In this document: positions 24,913 to 37,700 of the stretch, in pieces
How positions within the stretch are numbered: the first letter of the stretch is position 1
Layout of the letters: each line of letters opens with the position of its first letter
Source of the DNA: Amphimedon queenslandica
Lineage: Eukaryota; Porifera; Demospongiae; Haplosclerida; Niphatidae
Assembly (NCBI RefSeq): GCF_000090795.2
Contig: NW_003546448.1
Location: 97,658-161,657 of the forward strand
Length of the DNA stretch: 64,000 nucleotides
Direction: 5' to 3'
Position numbers and translations under genes: made by a program
Notes under the pieces: model-generated
Seen by the model: the letters and a program-made list of their open reading frames with translations, nothing else
What the model was told of the DNA's origin: nothing
Database searches by the model: none

Positions 24913-25466
24913 AATTAATTTGATTGTTTTACAGTGAACTATTATGAGAGGTAGGGAGGCATGGAGGATTCTCGCGCAGTGCATATTTCTTGCATTAAGT
25001 GTTTACCAGGGAATAGTGATTCTAGTGCCATAGTATAGACGATCATTCTCTCACTGTGATCATATTCATTACTTAACAATGAGTTTGTTTACATAGAGGT
25101 TAATTGGAGCATGCCACTTCCTCTCTTTAAAACAATTTTAATAAAGCCTGCCTTGCTAGTCCAAAGACAGTTGCATAATAGGCTCGTACTGGTAGATATA
25201 ATCATTCGGAGACACAGGTCCGTCTTATAACAAGAGGGATTATTTCTTTCAACTGAGTACTGTTTCCTTTACTAGGTAAGTAGGCCAGGGACTTTACCAT
25301 TCCATGTCATAATGTAGGCTTTATTGATATATAAACTCTGCATGTCTCTGACTACAATCCTTTTCAATTCTACTGTTAAGCTTTACTTTTGTCTCTGCTA
25401 TTCTCTGCTCCCTTCTCTCTCTCTCTCGCCCTCTCTTTTCTCTCTTGTGTCCCTGCAGTTAACCTG
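24913..25466. promoter_or_regulatory. ARGLU1 3' end and Sox 5' region
   Basis: About 550 bases between two tandem genes. A pyrimidine-rich tract ending TGTCCCTGCAG at 25447-25458 is a strong splice acceptor just upstream of the Sox ATG, implying a 5' UTR intron with an upstream non-coding exon. The exon itself and the promoter could not be placed. Confidence 0.5.
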
Positions 25467-26921
25467 ATGACCATTATGTCTAGAGCACCGGATCATATCA
25501 AGCGACCAATGAACGCCTTCATGGTGTGGTCGAAAGAGAGACGCAAGGAGCTAGCCCAGGAGAACCCTCGGATGCACAACTCTGAGCTGAGCAAAAAGCT
25601 GGGCGCCGAGTGGAAAGCACTCTCTGACACCAGCAAGCATCGTTACATAGAGGAGGCAAAGAAGATCCGCGAGCAACACATGGCGGAGTTCCCGCACTAC
25701 AGATACAGGCCGAGGAGGAAGCCTAAAAACCCATTCAAGGCTGGAGGAGGTGGTGGAAGTGGAAGGATGAGTGTTGCAAGCACACCTTACTCTCTATCTA
25801 GCCTCTCTCCTGGCTCAACTGGTAGCACCAGCTCAAACTGCAGTAGCTCCACCAACACTGCATCTGATGCTGCAGGCTTTGTAGGACCACACCAGGTTCA
25901 AATACTCCCCCAGCAAGTTGTTACTAGTCATGGTCTACATCACTCACCAATTGCAACTACAACCAATTTCATTCAAAGCCTCCAGCCAGCAGCTTCGATT
26001 GCTGGAGGAGGAACGACGTACCTCATTCAGAGACAACCCCTACTTCCAGCTGGTACACAGATCATTCAAACTGCAACACCAATCATACAGCTAGCTCATC
26101 CTAGCCATCTGACCTCTTCGCCTCATCAGCTCGTACCTTTAATACAAGCAGCAAGTGGGACGCATGCTGGAATGCATCCGACTGATGGGGCCAAGCAAGG
26201 CGGGCAGACGATCCTCATTAAAATGGATGCAGGCACACCACACCAAGTGATATCGCCAAGTTACATAACAGCAGCAGCGGCGGCAGGTAATAGACCCAGC
26301 GAGCAGCACTGTGAAGTGGTGGAGTATTCTCACCATAAGCAAGATATCATTGACCAGGATGAGTCCTCCTCCAGCTCTCTCTCTGCACAATCTACGCCCA
26401 CGTCTAAAACAACTCCTGTCATAGTCTCTGAGATAAAGAGTCACTCTACACCTCAAGTCAACTCCCCTTCTTCCTCGCTTCTCCCTCCGTTACTCATACC
26501 AGGTGGACAAGCTGGAGTCAACGTTCTCATGCAGCACGCTGGAGGAGCACAGGCTCTACAAGGACAGCAGCCTGGAGTGGTGACTGTGGGAACCGGAGGA
26601 TCACCACACCACCACATTGGTGCACTGAGATCTGCTGAAAGTATGCCAGAACTTAGTTCTGTTCACCATCAACATCCTACTCAGTCCCCTACAGGGTATA
26701 TCCAGACTTATCCAGCATGCCACTGTGTCTCGTGCCAGTTGTGGACCAGGCAAGCCCGGGGTCAAATTATACAGGGTCAAGATAGAAGCACAGCTACAGG
26801 AGGAGGAAGCAGTAAGGACGCACAGCACTCACAACAAACCATTCTTGTTCTTCCAGCTCCTCCTCCTATTTCTACTCCCTCTAGAGCCCTCTCTTCTTCT
26901 TCTTCCTCCTCCTCTTCTTAA
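25467..26921 (+). CDS. Sox HMG-box transcription factor, SoxB-like
   Basis: Coding sequence of 484 aa in a single exon. Residues about 9-87 are an HMG box of the Sox type. It opens with [18 protein letters not shown] and continues MAQEN-like [42 protein letters not shown] and [13 protein letters not shown]. The RPMNAFMVW motif defines Sox, and the HNSE-SK-LGAEWK and YRPRRKPK signatures are those of SoxB (Sox14/21 and Sox1-3) proteins. The remainder is rich in Ser, Thr, Gln, His and Pro without other domains, as in many Sox activation/repression regions, and ends in a run of serines. The ATG at 25467 was chosen because it follows the splice acceptor at 25458; the longer frame from 25389 reads through the intronic pyrimidine tract. 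SoxB proteins control early neural and sensory cell fate in other animals. Assignment to SoxB1 or SoxB2 is not possible by eye. Confidence 0.93.
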   Translation: MTIMSRAPDHIKRPMNAFMVWSKERRKELAQENPRMHNSELSKKLGAEWKALSDTSKHRYIEEAKKIREQHMAEFPHYRYRPRRKPKNPFKAGGGGGSGRMSVASTPYSLSSLSPGSTGSTSSNCSSSTNTASDAAGFVGPHQVQILPQQVVTSHGLHHSPIATTTNFIQSLQPAASIAGGGTTYLIQRQPLLPAGTQIIQTATPIIQLAHPSHLTSSPHQLVPLIQAASGTHAGMHPTDGAKQGGQTILIKMDAGTPHQVISPSYITAAAAAGNRPSEQHCEVVEYSHHKQDIIDQDESSSSSLSAQSTPTSKTTPVIVSEIKSHSTPQVNSPSSSLLPPLLIPGGQAGVNVLMQHAGGAQALQGQQPGVVTVGTGGSPHHHIGALRSAESMPELSSVHHQHPTQSPTGYIQTYPACHCVSCQLWTRQARGQIIQGQDRSTATGGGSSKDAQHSQQTILVLPAPPPISTPSRALSSSSSSSSS

Positions 26922-27359
26922 ATAGATTCAGCAGATGACTCTCTCTATCATTGCTATACTTTTGAGACTATACAAACTCCAAAGAATTATAATTATTTCC
27001 TCTTTATTTTTTTCTTGTGTTCACACTATTTAACAATAAGTATTATTTACCCCATGTATATGTATATACAAATATATATCTGCTTTTACACACACTGTAG
27101 GCAGAGACCGTGTGTCATCTTATTATTAGCATCTCTTTATTGCATTTTTCCACCTATCCAGCCAGGTCATCCATTATATCACTGTTAATAATAATAATAA
27201 TAATATCAAATCACTGTTAATTATCACAATAAATAATTTTTGTTGTTGTATCATATAATGCTGGAACTGTTTATTTTCCACCTACATGCATTTCTACATG
27301 CATACATTTACATCACAAAGTTCTTAATAATCTTTTATAGTCAGAAATATTTCCCTGCT
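26922..27359. other. Convergent intergenic region Sox / TMTC4
   Basis: AT-rich 3' flanks of two convergent genes, with a short (AAT)n tract near 27187. No coding potential was seen. Confidence 0.6.
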
Positions 27360-30300
27360 TCAATAGTGATCCAGTCTATTTAGGAAAGGAGCTTTTTTTT
27401 TCAGGCGAATTAATTCTTCTTGAGCTTCTAAGAAGTTTGGCGCTAGTTGTAGAGCCAAATTGAGGTAAAGCTTGGCTTCATCAATTTCCCCCTGTAGCAA
27501 AGTAAAATACAAAAAATTTAAAAAAGGGACAAACATCCCTCGACTCCTACTCACTTCTCTAGCCAGAAGTCTTCCCATGCTGAAGTAATCTTCCTTTGTG
27601 GCTGAATTCGGTGAAAAGGAGAATCCTGTTCTATAGTGAGTGATTGCCTGTAAAGGAACATACATGAGAGGTACATGGTGAGAGGAATAAACTGTCAAGT
27701 GTATTATCGTAATACATTGCATGGCTTAATTAAACAATGATATTAACAATGATATTAATTGATAGTGTACATTACTGAAGAAGACTCATCTGCTTGTTTG
27801 TATAATAGATTTGCTATGCTTTCAGGACAATACTGTGTAGTCATGCACCATAGACGACTTCAAAGAGAGTGTGTATCAATATTTGCAGTTCAACAGGATA
27901 TCCCTGTGCAGGGAACAGAATCTGTTTAAGCATTCCCTAAATCCTAATTACCATACCACATATATAATGGCCACACAAATGGACTGAATTGTATTGGCTT
28001 CTTCACAATACACTACAGTCTGGAGACTTATTAGCACACACAAAGCTTACATTGGTGTGTTACAGAGGGAGGACAAAGGGGGCCTGTTGTGTGGATAAAG
28101 TGAGAATAGAGTAGGATTCTCTTTGAAGCTATTAAAAGGATTGTTATCGGCTCAGCTCATTTGTGTTTTGAGAATGAGCTGGAGCAACAAAAGGAACAGA
28201 CAATGGGAACAATATACCAACAGCCAAAAGATGAACCCATACATGCATATACCTCAAGAATATCAAAGGTGCTAGCCAGATATTCTACTATCGTCCACAA
28301 AAATGCATTCGCAGAATGAAAATAAGCAACGCAAAATAAATCACTTTTAGTCTTTCCTTAAAGCATGCTGGCGTTAGTATACATTCAAAGAATACCAACA
28401 GCTGGGATTCCTCTACCTTCCCAAGCGCTAACCTCATACCCAATTGCAAAACACAAACAAGTGATAGATTAGTCTCAAAACCACGAAGGATAAGATTACG
28501 CTGTATTAGGATTGGACTGTTTATTAGAGACAGGTGAAAGTGAGGCAATGTTATTCATATACTTGTTTATTCCAAGAGACTGGGCAATAATCAGTGCTAG
28601 GCAATAATTCTCCACACATGCAGAATTAACATAATGAATACACATGCACGCATTAGTATCATCGACATGTGACATACATGTAGTACAACAACAGGATTGC
28701 ATCATAATAGTGACTGATAATGTATGATTATTATATCACAGCTCACAACTTAAGCATGACATAATGGAATGAATTGGTACATAGATAATACAGGGTCATG
28801 GCTCAGTTAAGCTTAAGATATCGATACTATTTTATTTGCTTCCCAATTGAAAGCTATTCAATCAATCAGAAGGTTGTCTGTGTAATCAACACAGTTCCTA
28901 GTTGTGAGATGGATAGTTTTGTTAACCTCCTGTCATGTTCATAGCCCACACAATAGAGAATTACCTTAGTGGTGCTAAGATGAATTATCCCCTAATCACC
29001 ACCCACTCATGATGTGTACATTAAGCATACAATTTATCATGAGAGAGTCCAAAGGCTATATAAAGTTTTATTGTTAGCTAATACAATAGGCAGTTTTAAT
29101 AGTATTTATTGTTAAGCTCTTATCAGACTGCTACCCATAGAAAATTTCAACTATTGGCTGCCCAGGTCAATGCAGGGGTCAGCCTCTCTATAGTATAGTA
29201 TTGTTATAGGCCAGAGGGTCTATCAATATTCATAGCATAAAGGGAGTATTGGGTAACAGTAAACACCTTCAACTCTCAAAGTCATAAGCCTACTATGCTC
29301 AAAGGGCTTGTATATACACTTGACACACACACACACACAAACCATCCCATTATGTCTGTCTGTCTTTTTGTCTGGTCTCAATCAAACACTCTCTCTCTCA
29401 TTCCCTGTATAGTAGTAAGTTATTGTATGTATATACCTCACACATGTTCCACAACATACCTCAACCAGTTAATAATGTTGACATAATAGGATTAATAGCA
29501 ATTCACCTTTAACCTCCTGACAGATGTTGGTTTACTACCTTCAGAAGCCAGGAGTCTCCCAAGCAGTAAATGAGCATCACCGTATTCGCCTTTTCCTACT
29601 CTTTTATGCATTTCAATAGCTGCCGTGAGTTCCCTCTTGGCTTCCTGTGACATAAATAAGGGTGAGAACAAAGAAACCTTAAACCCTTTCACCCATTCCA
29701 CGCACATATCACCCAATCTAGGGAGGTCAACCTAGCACCACTTTGAATCCAATTATGACTTGTTCACACTTGCTCATTCAGTAAAGTGACTAATCAAGTG
29801 ATATGTGGGGTGTGACATACATATTATCATTGGACTGCACTATACACCACACATGTCATTGTATTACACCATATTGCATTGTATTGGTAGCTCAATCATA
29901 GTACTAGGGCTGTTCTATTCTATTCCACTACACTTTATTTCCATTGCGAGACTATGCATACTATGCGTCGTGCACACACCACAAAAGAGATAATCACATA
30001 CTCATTAGTATTGGGTTACCCTTTACCTCTTCTTTTCCGGTTTCACTAAGCATCCAACCAGCATAGTAATGCATGACTGATGAGTGTGGTCTCCTTTCCT
30101 TGGCTCTATTATAGTGCTCCAGTGCTTCTCCCCATCTCTCCTGTAGCCTACACAAGTGCCCCATGTTGATGTTAGCAGTGATGTGATCTGGCTTAATGGA
30201 TAAAGCTCTCTTGTAACATTCCTCGGCCTCTTTGGCTCTACCTATTAATAATAAAAATGACTATAATATAGTACATCGTGTTTTGCTAGTAGCTTAAATG

Positions 30301-31903
30301 GAATCAACTCAATTTCATCTAGCATAAGTACATGTCAATATACACCCAAAAATTGAGAGTGATTTGGAGAACAACGTATTTTCAGATGTATACACATATT
30401 GATACCCTTATGCTATAAGCATTACTAGAAAGTTTGAAATATGAGCATGCTAAGAATCAATTTAGTCAGTTATTGCTAGCTAGCTACAATTACACGTGTA
30501 CTATATAGGCAATTTAGTTTTAGTTGCATGATTTAGTAATGCAATGGTATTTACACTGCATGATGGTACACTATGAACTATAGTGTTAGTTTGACTGGAT
30601 CATACATGCATGGGGCCTCAGTTGATCCATACTTATGGCTTATGATTATATAAATACTTGTGCCAGGAGTGTATGCTGTTTTTAAGTATCAAAACACATA
30701 CATTGCATAGTAATGATGCTATACTATTCCATCCTACTCCGCACGTAATACAGCAATGACTCAATGACCAACTCCCAATATACCATATAATCAGGACACA
30801 CCGTCCCTAATATGTTACTATAGTGTGTGTGTCTGGAATTACCTTTAATGTGCACATAATAGTCTCCTATGTCTATGGACTGTAGGAATCCAGAATCGAT
30901 AGCGCATAAATACACTAGTATCCCATGTACATGTATCATGCATAGCTGTGAGTGAGTCACTAGATGCTATCATTATGGATTCAGTGCATTATGTAACTCA
31001 GGACATGTTATATATTTGGTTTCAGATTATTGTATTTACAGTCTACTCTTTTGGTATTGTGTTAGTGTAGCACACCACATTTGGCCAATAGATAAGAAAG
31101 GCTTTTTGTTAATGTGATTCTTAGCTTCTTGAAGTGGTTACATACTGAAAATATACACAAAACGTTGTTAAGACTAGACACTAGTAGGGCCAAGATATGC
31201 ATCGCCTATCCATTTCCCGTGGTCAAACCACAATTTGTTATCGTTGACCTTTTGCAAAACGGCAAATAAACTTCATTTGGCAGTCCCTTTCGTCTGATAA
31301 AGGAACAAGTGGTTGAAACAAGAAGAGATGTGTAGATTAGTCCAGCACAAAGTTGCGATTAGTCTAAGTTTCACTGAGAGATTTGTTTCTATTTGTTTGA
31401 TGTTTCAAACGAAGATTCAGTTTATGTTTGCATGCATCTACATGTACACTCCAATTGAGTGTATCGTCTTGAAGGCTCTGATAACAGATTACCGTACAAG
31501 CCCGATACAGTGGTTTCCCTAAGCAATAACAATATTATCACCTTATGTCTTGAGATTTGGTTGCATTAACCACAGCTTATTGGGGCATTACAAATCTAAC
31601 TGATAACCCTATACCAATCATTTTGAAAATAAAATATATATACAAGAGGTCAGGCATCACCTACCACCCAGAGTACATGCTACTACAGACTCTCACACTC
31701 TCTCCTACTATAAAGGATAAACATTAGATAATGTATTGTAAGCCACATTGAACAGCAACGCAGACTTATTGCCTCCACTGGACTAATTCCTTATAGAAAA
31801 GACATTAAAAGGATAAGCCATAAACATGCATAGGCTACAACCCACATAAGCACTGCATGGACATACTTGTAATGGTAATATGGTATGCACATACATGTAT
31901 ACT

Positions 31904-31940
<37 letters not shown>

Positions 31941-34691
31941 CAATGTGTACCAGACTGACAAGCATTGGTACAATTATAATTATGCAACAAAATGTAAAAA
32001 AATTCATAATGTTAATACTTATAATATGTATAGCAGCATGTAATAACAATAACAATAATAATAATAGCAAATGATACTAATTTGTTTATTGCAACTGGTT
32101 TGCATAAACAAGCTGATAATTTGCATTATCAATGTACCTAATTACATAAAATAGATAACAAGCCTTTACCTGTATTAAGTAGGACAAGACCCAGGTTGGT
32201 TAGTGCCAGTATGTAGTCTGGCTTAAGCTCCAATGCTTGTCGGTAATATTTTTCACAGGACCTGTTTCCCTATGCATGTAAAGTGTAGTAGAAAATAATA
32301 ATTGAATTTGTAGCATGAAAGCAAATTAAGAGTGACATAAAAGGAGCAAGTTTGTACTTTAAACCACATCCACAAACAACACATGAGAGAGAGAGAGTGA
32401 GAGGCCCTAGCTGTTATGATTAATGAGGGAGAGGTGAGATTGGACTGGGGGAGTTCACTAATGGGTCTGTGTGGACTATTCACACAAAAATAAATATATA
32501 AAGTACGCCAAAAGAAAAATACACACAAGAAGAGAAAGAGAATGAAACGCTACGCTCGTGCTAAAAAAGCTGAATTAGAAATAGCGTCCCTCTTAGATAG
32601 ATTCTTGCCTTTACATTTGATTTCAGTTTTAGCCCCCAACTGCTTTTTTGAAAGTATATTTAATAACTCAATATAAATCAACCCACACGCCACACTCTCA
32701 CACCTTTATTACATAATCATCATTATCACAGTGTCAGTGACCATTATAGACAGGGGACTCAATCCTTAATGTGCATAATGAACTCTCATATGATGCCCTA
32801 CATGCATGGGCAATAGTGAGGTATGGGGAAACATGTAGATATCATAGTACATGGACATTATAGGATCATACTCTGACTCATGTAGACTCTAATATTAGAT
32901 AATAATGTTAGTCTACAGAGAATGTAAGGAATGAGCCACCACAATCAAACCACATGTTGTATTACAAACATTACAGGTCAAATGACCACAACAGTGTCAG
33001 AATCACACACACAGAACACAAACACTTATATTATGCATCATTAAATTACTATGAACTTGCCCCTAAGGGAAATACAATACAAGAGAAGTAAGGTCACACA
33101 CATACACAGACATCAAATGATACACTAGCATATTAAAGGCTGATTAAAGGATAGCATATCAGGAAGAAAGGTATCACTTTCTACTAATTATAAAGGTCAA
33201 TCAAATAAGAATCACTCAATCGTTCCCATCGAGTAATTATTATTTAATATAAGGATGATTTGTATCATCCGTATTATAATTAAAACAGTTCTCACTATAT
33301 TGATGATCTGTATATGTGCTGTGCTGTGTACATTGTTTTTCATGTGCAATCAGTGAGTGTGTGTGAACATTGCAATGCTGAGAATAACAACCAATTCAGG
33401 ACCATTCATTCAGTGCATTGTATTATAACAATAGTATTGTTAGGTGAACAATGCTCCCTTTGAACAACTCTACAAACTAATTGTTACATAAAAAGCAATA
33501 GAGAGAGTACAATTGCACAAAGGAGAGCAGGAAAAGAGTGACTCTGGGATATAATAAGACATTCATTTGATGTTTAATAAGTGCTCAAATACAAATTACT
33601 AACGATGAGTACAATGACAACAATATGCACTCCGTGTATGCATTACATCATGTACACTATGCACATTGTACTATTATACATGTTCAATGCTCATCAGTGG
33701 TTGTGCAGTTAATGATTTTATCTTCACATTATGTAATGTATGTTCATAAAGGCAAATATTCATTTTTAATGCCTCAGAGGTCATCCCTAGATATGCTGTT
33801 GCTAAGAGACGAATATTTTAATGTCCTCTCTTTGGCACCACCTGGTCGTGATGAGGATAATTCATTATTAGTGAGTGCTACCGCATGTACACGTACAGGT
33901 AATGTCACAAACTGTCAAAAGACTACAGCTAATTATTTTCTTAGTAAGCATTACTAACCTCAGGGAGGGGTGATAAAGAGAAGGAATGAAGGAGGGATTG
34001 AGAGGGAGGTAATGTAACTATTCTCTCTCTTCTTTATTTCTCTCTCTTTCTCTCTGACTCTCTATCTCTCCCTCTTTCTCTCTCTGTCCCTTTCTCTCTC
34101 TCTCTTACTTGTTGAGCTAAAACATTTCCCATTGCAAAGTGTACTTTTGCATTGAGAGGGTTGACCTTCAGTCCAGACACAGCTAGTCTCTCGGTGTCCC
34201 CCCACTCCCAATTCCTTATCAGTGTCTTTGCAGAGAACATCAAAAGTATCAAAATGAAAAGTGTCATTAGTGGTTTACTTAGGATCGCCTGAAAATAGAT
34301 TAATAGCAGATGATTACAACCTCTTCCAATAATAATAGTCAACAAGTATGCTTAACATGTGTAGGATATGCCATACAAAATAACGCAATAGTAGTATACT
34401 ACATGTACATGTACACACAGTCACACACACAGAGTAATGACATAAAAAGTAATAATGATGATGATTTGATGAGGGTAATGTCATTGTAGCAGTATGTGTG
34501 TGTGTGTATACTCTAAGTGGTCAGTATAAGTACATTCAAAAAGGAATATTACTTTTGAACTGTGATGCATACATGGAGTAAGGGATTTTTATATGCATAT
34601 GGCTCATCATTAGTGCCAGTCAAGCATACTACAACATGAAGGTATAGTAACATGGCTATAAGATTTAAGAACATGTGTACAATTTGTAACA

Positions 34692-34735
<44 letters not shown>

Positions 34736-37700
34736 GAGAAAAGAATAAAATAAGAAAGGATAAGAAAAGCTTTGAGAAAAGATAATAAGATAAATGCATG
34801 TATACATGCATGAATAGAGAGGAGGAAGAGGAGGAACAACATTTACTCATTAATCTGATAAGAAGATACCATTAGCATTAGCGCTAATCAATTAAATCAT
34901 TAACAATCGATGCACATCAATACACACCTCAGGAGTAGGTCTCTTTGCCCCTCTTCTTAATCTCTCGTTGATGGCATAAAATCCATGAGAGACAAGCAAG
35001 CAGTACCCAACACTTGGTAAATACAGTACTCTCTCCGCCAGCACGAACCCAACAGGAAAGAAGAGATTACTAGCAGGTATGTATGGTATGATTAGTAATG
35101 AGAGGCCCAAGAGGCATGCGAATGAATTATTTTTCTCTCCTGGCCACAAGGTTGAGATCAGAGTGCTCAAAGAGGATCTGTTGTGGCTGGACACTCGTGT
35201 GGTTGTCTGGGAAACTTTCGGTGGACGAAAGAACTCCACAACATCTGCTTAAAAGAAAAGGGAGGGTTACCTTGGTGACAATGAAACACATCAATATTTG
35301 GCTAACTTTTGATAATGATGATGATAAGAAAAGCAAACAGTGTGACGCTGCCAATGTTTCTATAATCGTTAAGTGTCTTTACTAACACTATGCTACCCAT
35401 TGACCAGTCAAAGCAAAGCAATGAAGGACACATCAATAACCAAACGTTAAGTGATGTCAGATGAGAATAAGTGAGAGTGCGGATTAAAATTGAATCAGAG
35501 AATGACGTTGGGTTATCAGAGTAAACAAAGGCAGGTCTTCCTTGACTGATCAAAAGTCTGGCTAGTAGAGCTAGTCCCAGAGATAGTGTAAATAATATAA
35601 TATTATTATAAAGATAATAGATCCCACCAGTGAGCCTATATAACAATATGATATAATATCCTTCACTTGTATGAGCTCCTTTTGTTGGGTTCAACTGTTA
35701 ATAGTAATCAACAATGGGCTTGTACGTGTACACTTCTTCAACATTCACATGTAGCTACAGGCCACACGTAAGACTGTTAAGGTACCCTCCTTCCCCCCCA
35801 GTAATAATAATAATAATAATAATAATAATGCTAATAATAAAATCATTGTCTTATTGTTTAAGTGTTTAGTCTCATCGCTCTTGTCTCCCTGTAAACCTTT
35901 ATCTAATATTTGATTGTTTTTGCATTCTTCATTGATCCTTCTCTTTGAGTGAGAACAAAATTGTTGGGTGCTGTTTTCAAACAAAATAATCTCCCACTAT
36001 CCACATAGATACACAGAGTCTAATGGTAACAGCTGTTCTTAATTCAGTTTTAACACTCATTACATGTATTGCACATAGTCTAGCTTATATATACATAACA
36101 GATAATATGAAGCTGTCAACTGAGTGTTTGTGTGTATACATGTACTTAGGAAATGTGTGTGTGCACCAAAAAGCCAACCAACCTGGCAACCCCAATCATG
36201 TTAACCTAATGTAAAGGCGTCACACTAATTACGACCATTAGAGTAAAGGATTAATAGGAATAGAGGGATGAGAAAAGGGAGAGACAGGAAATGAAAAAAG
36301 AAGATGAAAGAAACTAGTACTTAAGAACACGTCATAATACACTACTATTCCATACTATATAATGCCTATGCTGGCTTTAGCAATACAATATACTACATGA
36401 TACTAAAAATATATTAAATTCTTACTTTAACGCGCCTCTAAGGTGCAACCAAATCCTCCTGCTTTTGAGGAGTAGCTCGTAAAATATGCAAACGGCCAAT
36501 ACAGTGATCCCTTGCTCTTTACAGAGCATGCTAACTCCAGCTAATGATACTGCTGTAATCCTCCATGTATATGTACCACCGTCGGTCTTGATGGATATGA
36601 GATAAGAGAGGAATGAGAGGAAAAAGAACAAAGCTGACAACAATTCAGCTCTACCAACCACATTAGCGACCTGTGAAGACAAAACAATAATAAAGAATAC
36701 TGAAAGTCATCCAATAAAGTCCCTTAGTAGCCTCTTGAAAGGGATAAGACAGGAAAGATGAATGATGATAATGAAAAACACATCAATAAAAGGACTTATC
36801 TCTATGTTTTGACTAATTGTTAGCCATGCCTCAAGATAATTAGAAGTATAGGTTATACACCGAGGTAGAGGTTTCTATGGTATTTATTAACCGAGCGACG
36901 CAGTCGCGAGGTTAATAAATGCCATAGAAACCGATACCGAGGTGTATAACCAACTTCTATCATAACATTTGAAAACAACTACCAGCTGCTGATAATAAGA
37001 CCACAGTTGACATGCATACATCGTATCTAACAGGCTAGGCAGTAAAGAATCAACCAAGCTTGACAAATGGACTAATGAGAGCATAAGCGTAGAGCGCCAG
37101 GTTTCACTTATTTTATTTAATAAACCAAGAGGTTAATAAGTGTTCCCGGGAGGTTAATAAGTGTTCCCGGGAGGTATCTAATAGATTTAGAAACCTGGCA
37201 TTCTGCAATCTGATTGGTCAATTACAACTAGGCATGATAGAAGGACAGAAATAAGCTTAGACACTGTCATCATTAATTGTCATTATCATAGCAAGAGACA
37301 AAGAGTGCATAGCAATAATTGTTAATCATAGCAAACAGATTTGAATATAGCACACCGAGATCACTAATAATAAATCAAATAGTGCTAGACATGACTTCAG
37401 CAGCATGGCATACATTAAAAATACAAATACAATACAAATGACTAGTAGCTGAATGGCATACATCACACGGGTGTGCTATGATGCAAAGTTCCTCGAAGAG
37501 GAAATGAAATAATGGAATATAGAGTATCACAATTTGAGGTGAATCTAACAATGTAGAATCAGTACAAGTTTAAATGATGTAAAAAGCATGGATACACGAT
37601 ATATTAATATATACACACACACACATTGTATGGTACTGCAAGGAAGTAAAGGTTTCTGAAATACAATAGATGCCAATCACATGAATTAAAAATTGAAACA

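Noticed and set aside
25389-25466. N-terminal extension of the Sox frame ([13 protein letters not shown]...)
   Set aside because: It is a pyrimidine-rich intron end followed by a strong acceptor (CTGCAG at 25458); the peptide is an artefact resembling a signal sequence.
28288-28705. Minus-strand frames in TMTC4 introns (28288-28548, 28496-28705, 30724-30960)
   Set aside because: No TPR signature, no family similarity, and the flanking TMTC4 exons already join in phase.
35745-35984. Extra TMTC4 exon between exons 3 and 4
   Set aside because: It ends in an AAT-derived poly-Leu run and has no good donor; joining exon 3 directly to an acceptor at 35636 restores phase and gives 739 aa, matching the family length.
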